A stretch of 17,974 nt of DNA, taken from Bacteroidota bacterium (GTDB lineage Bacteria > Bacteroidota > Bacteroidia > Bacteroidales > Prolixibacteraceae). Both the position numbers and the translations under genes were made by a program. Location: the NCBI GenBank assembly GCA_030706665.1, contig JAUZOB010000026.1:1-17974 (forward strand), in the 5' to 3' direction. The first letter of the stretch is position 1. Each line of letters starts with the position of its first letter. Positions 16,474-17,974 of this stretch are shown here, one piece after another. The notes under the pieces are model-generated. The model worked only from the letters and a program-made list of their open reading frames with translations. It ran no database searches and had not been told where the DNA came from.

Positions 16474-17558
16474 CTCTTTTCTTTTGTGCTGATATCAATT
16501 TTTAGAAGAACATCAAAAGAATTCTCCTTTTGATTTATTGAAATTGAATGCTTTTCAGGAAAAAGAAGGTTCAAACGTTTCTTAACATTTTCGAGCCCGA
16601 TCCCGGAATGTGTTTCATTACCAGCATTATTATTAAGACTATTACTGCAAAAAAAGACAAGTTCCTTATCATTTACCTGTAGAGAGATATATATAAACGA
16701 TTTATCCCGATAACTGATCCCATATTTAAATGCATTTTCAATAAACGGAATCAATAACAAAGGAGGGATTAACACATCATCAAATTTATCGGGGAAAGAA
16801 ACCAGCAATTCCACTTTTTCATTTAAACGAAGCCTCATCAGGTCTACATAAGCCTTCATAAATTCAATCTCACTACTCAACTTAGAATCTCCCTGCTCTG
16901 ATTCATACAACAGATAACGCATCAGTTTCGACAATTTAAGAACCGCTTTCTGAGCATCAACCGTATTAATTTCAATCAGTGAATAAATATTATTCAAGGT
17001 ATTAAAGAAGAAGTGAGGACTAATCTGATTTTTCAGGAAAGCCAACTCTGAATTCAGTTTCTCTTTTTCTGCTTCTTTACGTTCTTTCTCATTCTCATTA
17101 AGTTTCTCCGAAAAACGCAATCCCAAACTCAATCCTGAAATCAACAATGAAGTAAGCATATAATTATAAATCGGCAAACTCTTAGGAGGACGCGGATCAT
17201 TATTCTCTGGTCCTCGTTTCGTTTCTTTTAAAGGCAATTGATTTTTCTGAGAAACAGAAAAAATAAATTCATTAGCCGTTTCAACCATAAAAGTTACTCC
17301 AATGATCAGAACTATAGCAGATAAAAAATAAAGACCCTTTTTTCGGATAAAAAATAATTTCGGAACTAATAAAAGATAATTCAGATAAAAAATGAGAACA
17401 TAACCGAACGTCTGAATACCAATATGTAATGAAAACCAAAAATTATGAGCTAAGTTTCCCATCAAAAAATATGCAGGGAGAATAAACAGAATAGTCCATG
17501 CAACCAAATGCAACAAGATCTTCAATTTTTTATCTACCTGCAAAAAAGACTTCATCAT
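16461..17558 (-). CDS. LytS-like (HisKA_2/His_kinase family) sensor histidine kinase
   Basis: An inner-membrane sensor kinase, partner of the LytTR regulator. Four hydrophobic segments are seen (about 13-33, 43-65, 76-96 and 130-147). A hydrophilic proline-rich loop of about 32 residues separates segments 3 and 4. A coiled, charged linker (151-170, with ENEKERKEAEKEK) leads to the His_kinase block QISPHFFFNTLNNIYSLI (178-195) with phospho-acceptor His182. The ATP-binding part has an N-box PFIENAFKYG (271-280) and a G-box GIGLENVKKRL (319-329). There is no periplasmic sensor domain of any size, so the signal is probably membrane-related or comes from a partner transporter. Two ATG codons are adjacent at the start; I use the first. 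The TAG stop lies inside the regulator start. Confidence 0.93.
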   Translation of the reverse strand: MMKSFLQVDKKLKILLHLVAWTILFILPAYFLMGNLAHNFWFSLHIGIQTFGYVLIFYLNYLLLVPKLFFIRKKGLYFLSAIVLIIGVTFMVETANEFIFSVSQKNQLPLKETKRGPENNDPRPPKSLPIYNYMLTSLLISGLSLGLRFSEKLNENEKERKEAEKEKLNSELAFLKNQISPHFFFNTLNNIYSLIEINTVDAQKAVLKLSKLMRYLLYESEQGDSKLSSEIEFMKAYVDLMRLRLNEKVELLVSFPDKFDDVLIPPLLLIPFIENAFKYGISYRDKSFIYISLQVNDKELVFFCSNSLNNNAGNETHSGIGLENVKKRLNLLFPEKHSISINQKENSFDVLLKIDISTKEKRCEQ

Positions 17559-17574
17559 CTATATTGATTATATT

Positions 17575-17582
17575 CAAATGTA
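17575..17582 (-). promoter_or_regulatory. -7 box upstream of the sensor kinase
   Basis: On the minus strand TACATTTG matches TAnnTTTG exactly, with its end 16 bases before the ATG. The -33 position, inside the tail of the broken permease gene, shows only a weak TTCC. If used, the leader would be only about ten bases long. Such a promoter could have kept the kinase/regulator pair transcribed after the upstream permease was lost. Confidence 0.4.
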
Positions 17583-17607
17583 AATAATAATTCTAAGAAA
17601 TTGGAAA

Positions 17608-17688
17608 TTATTCGTATCGAAGCGCATCGATCGGATCAAGGCTTGCTGCTTTTTGTGCCGGAGAAATTATGAGTAACACCAGAGGCAT
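17608..17688 (-). pseudogene. C-terminal remnant of an FtsX/MacB-type ABC transporter permease
   Basis: The last 26 codons read as a hydrophobic stretch, then SPAQKAASLDPIDALRYE and a TAA at 17608-17610. The ending PAxKAAxLDPIxALRYE is the hallmark C-terminus of the MacB_PCD/FtsX permease family. In-frame sequence upstream runs only nine or ten further, non-hydrophobic codons to a TAA, and no other frame continues the permease. A normal protein would be about 380-800 residues, so the gene is truncated near 17690. Its stop lies 49 bases upstream of the kinase start, the usual place of an ABC permease in efflux/kinase/LytTR clusters of Bacteroidota. Confidence 0.75.
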
Positions 17689-17974
17689 TCCGTGTTTTAT
17701 CCCACGAATAATTTTGAACGAAAATTAAAGGCGGGATATTTCTCAAGGAAAAAAAATAGACGTTTGTAGCGATTTCATCGACAAAACGAATCTCTATAAA
17801 TTTCAAGATTCCTTGAATGGGAAATAATGGGAAGTGGCAATGAGTGTTAATTCAGCATTTCGACAAGTCAAGACTTAAGCCAACACTATAACACATAACA
17901 TATCAATGCATTAATTTTCTTACTAAATTGTAATATGCCATCAGTTGATTTTAGAACGATTCGTTTTACTTGAT
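17689..17974. other. Non-coding, hairpin-rich segment adjoining the broken permease; possible edge of a mobile element
   Basis: No gene-length reading frame is present. A bulged stem-loop occupies 17761-17788 (CGAT/ATCG core around TTC, flanks TTTGT/ACAAA). TCAAGGAA (17743-17750) is repeated inverted as TTCCTTGA (17809-17816). At the extreme right a minus-strand frame is open from the window edge to a TAG at 17886-17888. It reads QVKRIVLKST and onward for 28 residues, and could be the end of a protein entering from the right, for example a transposase; I do not recognise it. Because this segment abuts the truncation point of the permease, it may be inserted DNA, but neither terminal repeats nor a target duplication can be shown from one side. 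Confidence 0.3.

Noticed and set aside
17818..17832. Two TGGGA repeats with a 5-base spacer, like MraZ-binding boxes upstream of a division-gene cluster
   Set aside because: Only two repeats are present in good register, and no mraZ-like reading frame follows on the plus strand before the window ends.

Overview
The window looks like chromosomal DNA of a Bacteroidota bacterium, most likely in or near the Bacteroidales; I cannot name a genus. The signs are AT-rich intergenic DNA, several -7 boxes of the Bacteroidota form TAnnTTTG, a DUF4831-family protein, an M20C aminoacyl-histidine dipeptidase, a LytTR regulator with an HPHFFFN-type sensor kinase, and a CcsB/CcsA arrangement of the large Bacteroidota type. 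No rRNA, tRNA or CRISPR array was seen.

Layout. Bases 3-71 (+) are the glycine-rich tail of a secreted or membrane TPM-type protein that enters from the left. A bidirectional terminator follows. On the minus strand come pepD (330-1799), a 12-helix MFS transporter (1978-3375), and a two-gene unit of bifunctional NAD(P)H-hydrate repair enzyme (4742-6280) and DUF4831 protein (3603-4712). Strong hairpin terminators separate these units. Diverging from the repair enzyme is a plus-strand POT/PTR peptide transporter (6468-8351) with a very good promoter. Two tandem long-chain acyl-CoA synthetases (8741-10588 and 10620-12440) follow on the minus strand, then System II cytochrome c synthesis (12661-15672), then a LytTR response regulator and its sensor kinase (15760-17558). 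A 27-codon stub of an FtsX/MacB-type ABC permease (17608-17688) and about 285 bases of non-coding, hairpin-rich DNA close the window.

The genes suggest an amino-acid and peptide user: POT importer and PepD dipeptidase, fatty-acid activation by two FadD-like enzymes, repair of damaged NAD(P)H, and maturation of c-type cytochromes for respiration.

The most striking observation is in the cytochrome c genes. The CcsB (ResB) and CcsA parts lie in one reading frame and are separated only by a single TAG codon at 13606-13608. The 21 codons after TAG read as the expected linker and first CcsA membrane helix and contain no ATG or GTG. TAG also ends two ordinary genes here, so it is a real stop in this genome. 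The locus is therefore either a fused ccsBA gene broken by a point mutation or sequencing error, or a gene needing stop readthrough or a rare start codon. A second point is the right end, where an ABC permease that often accompanies such kinase/LytTR pairs survives only as its last codons.
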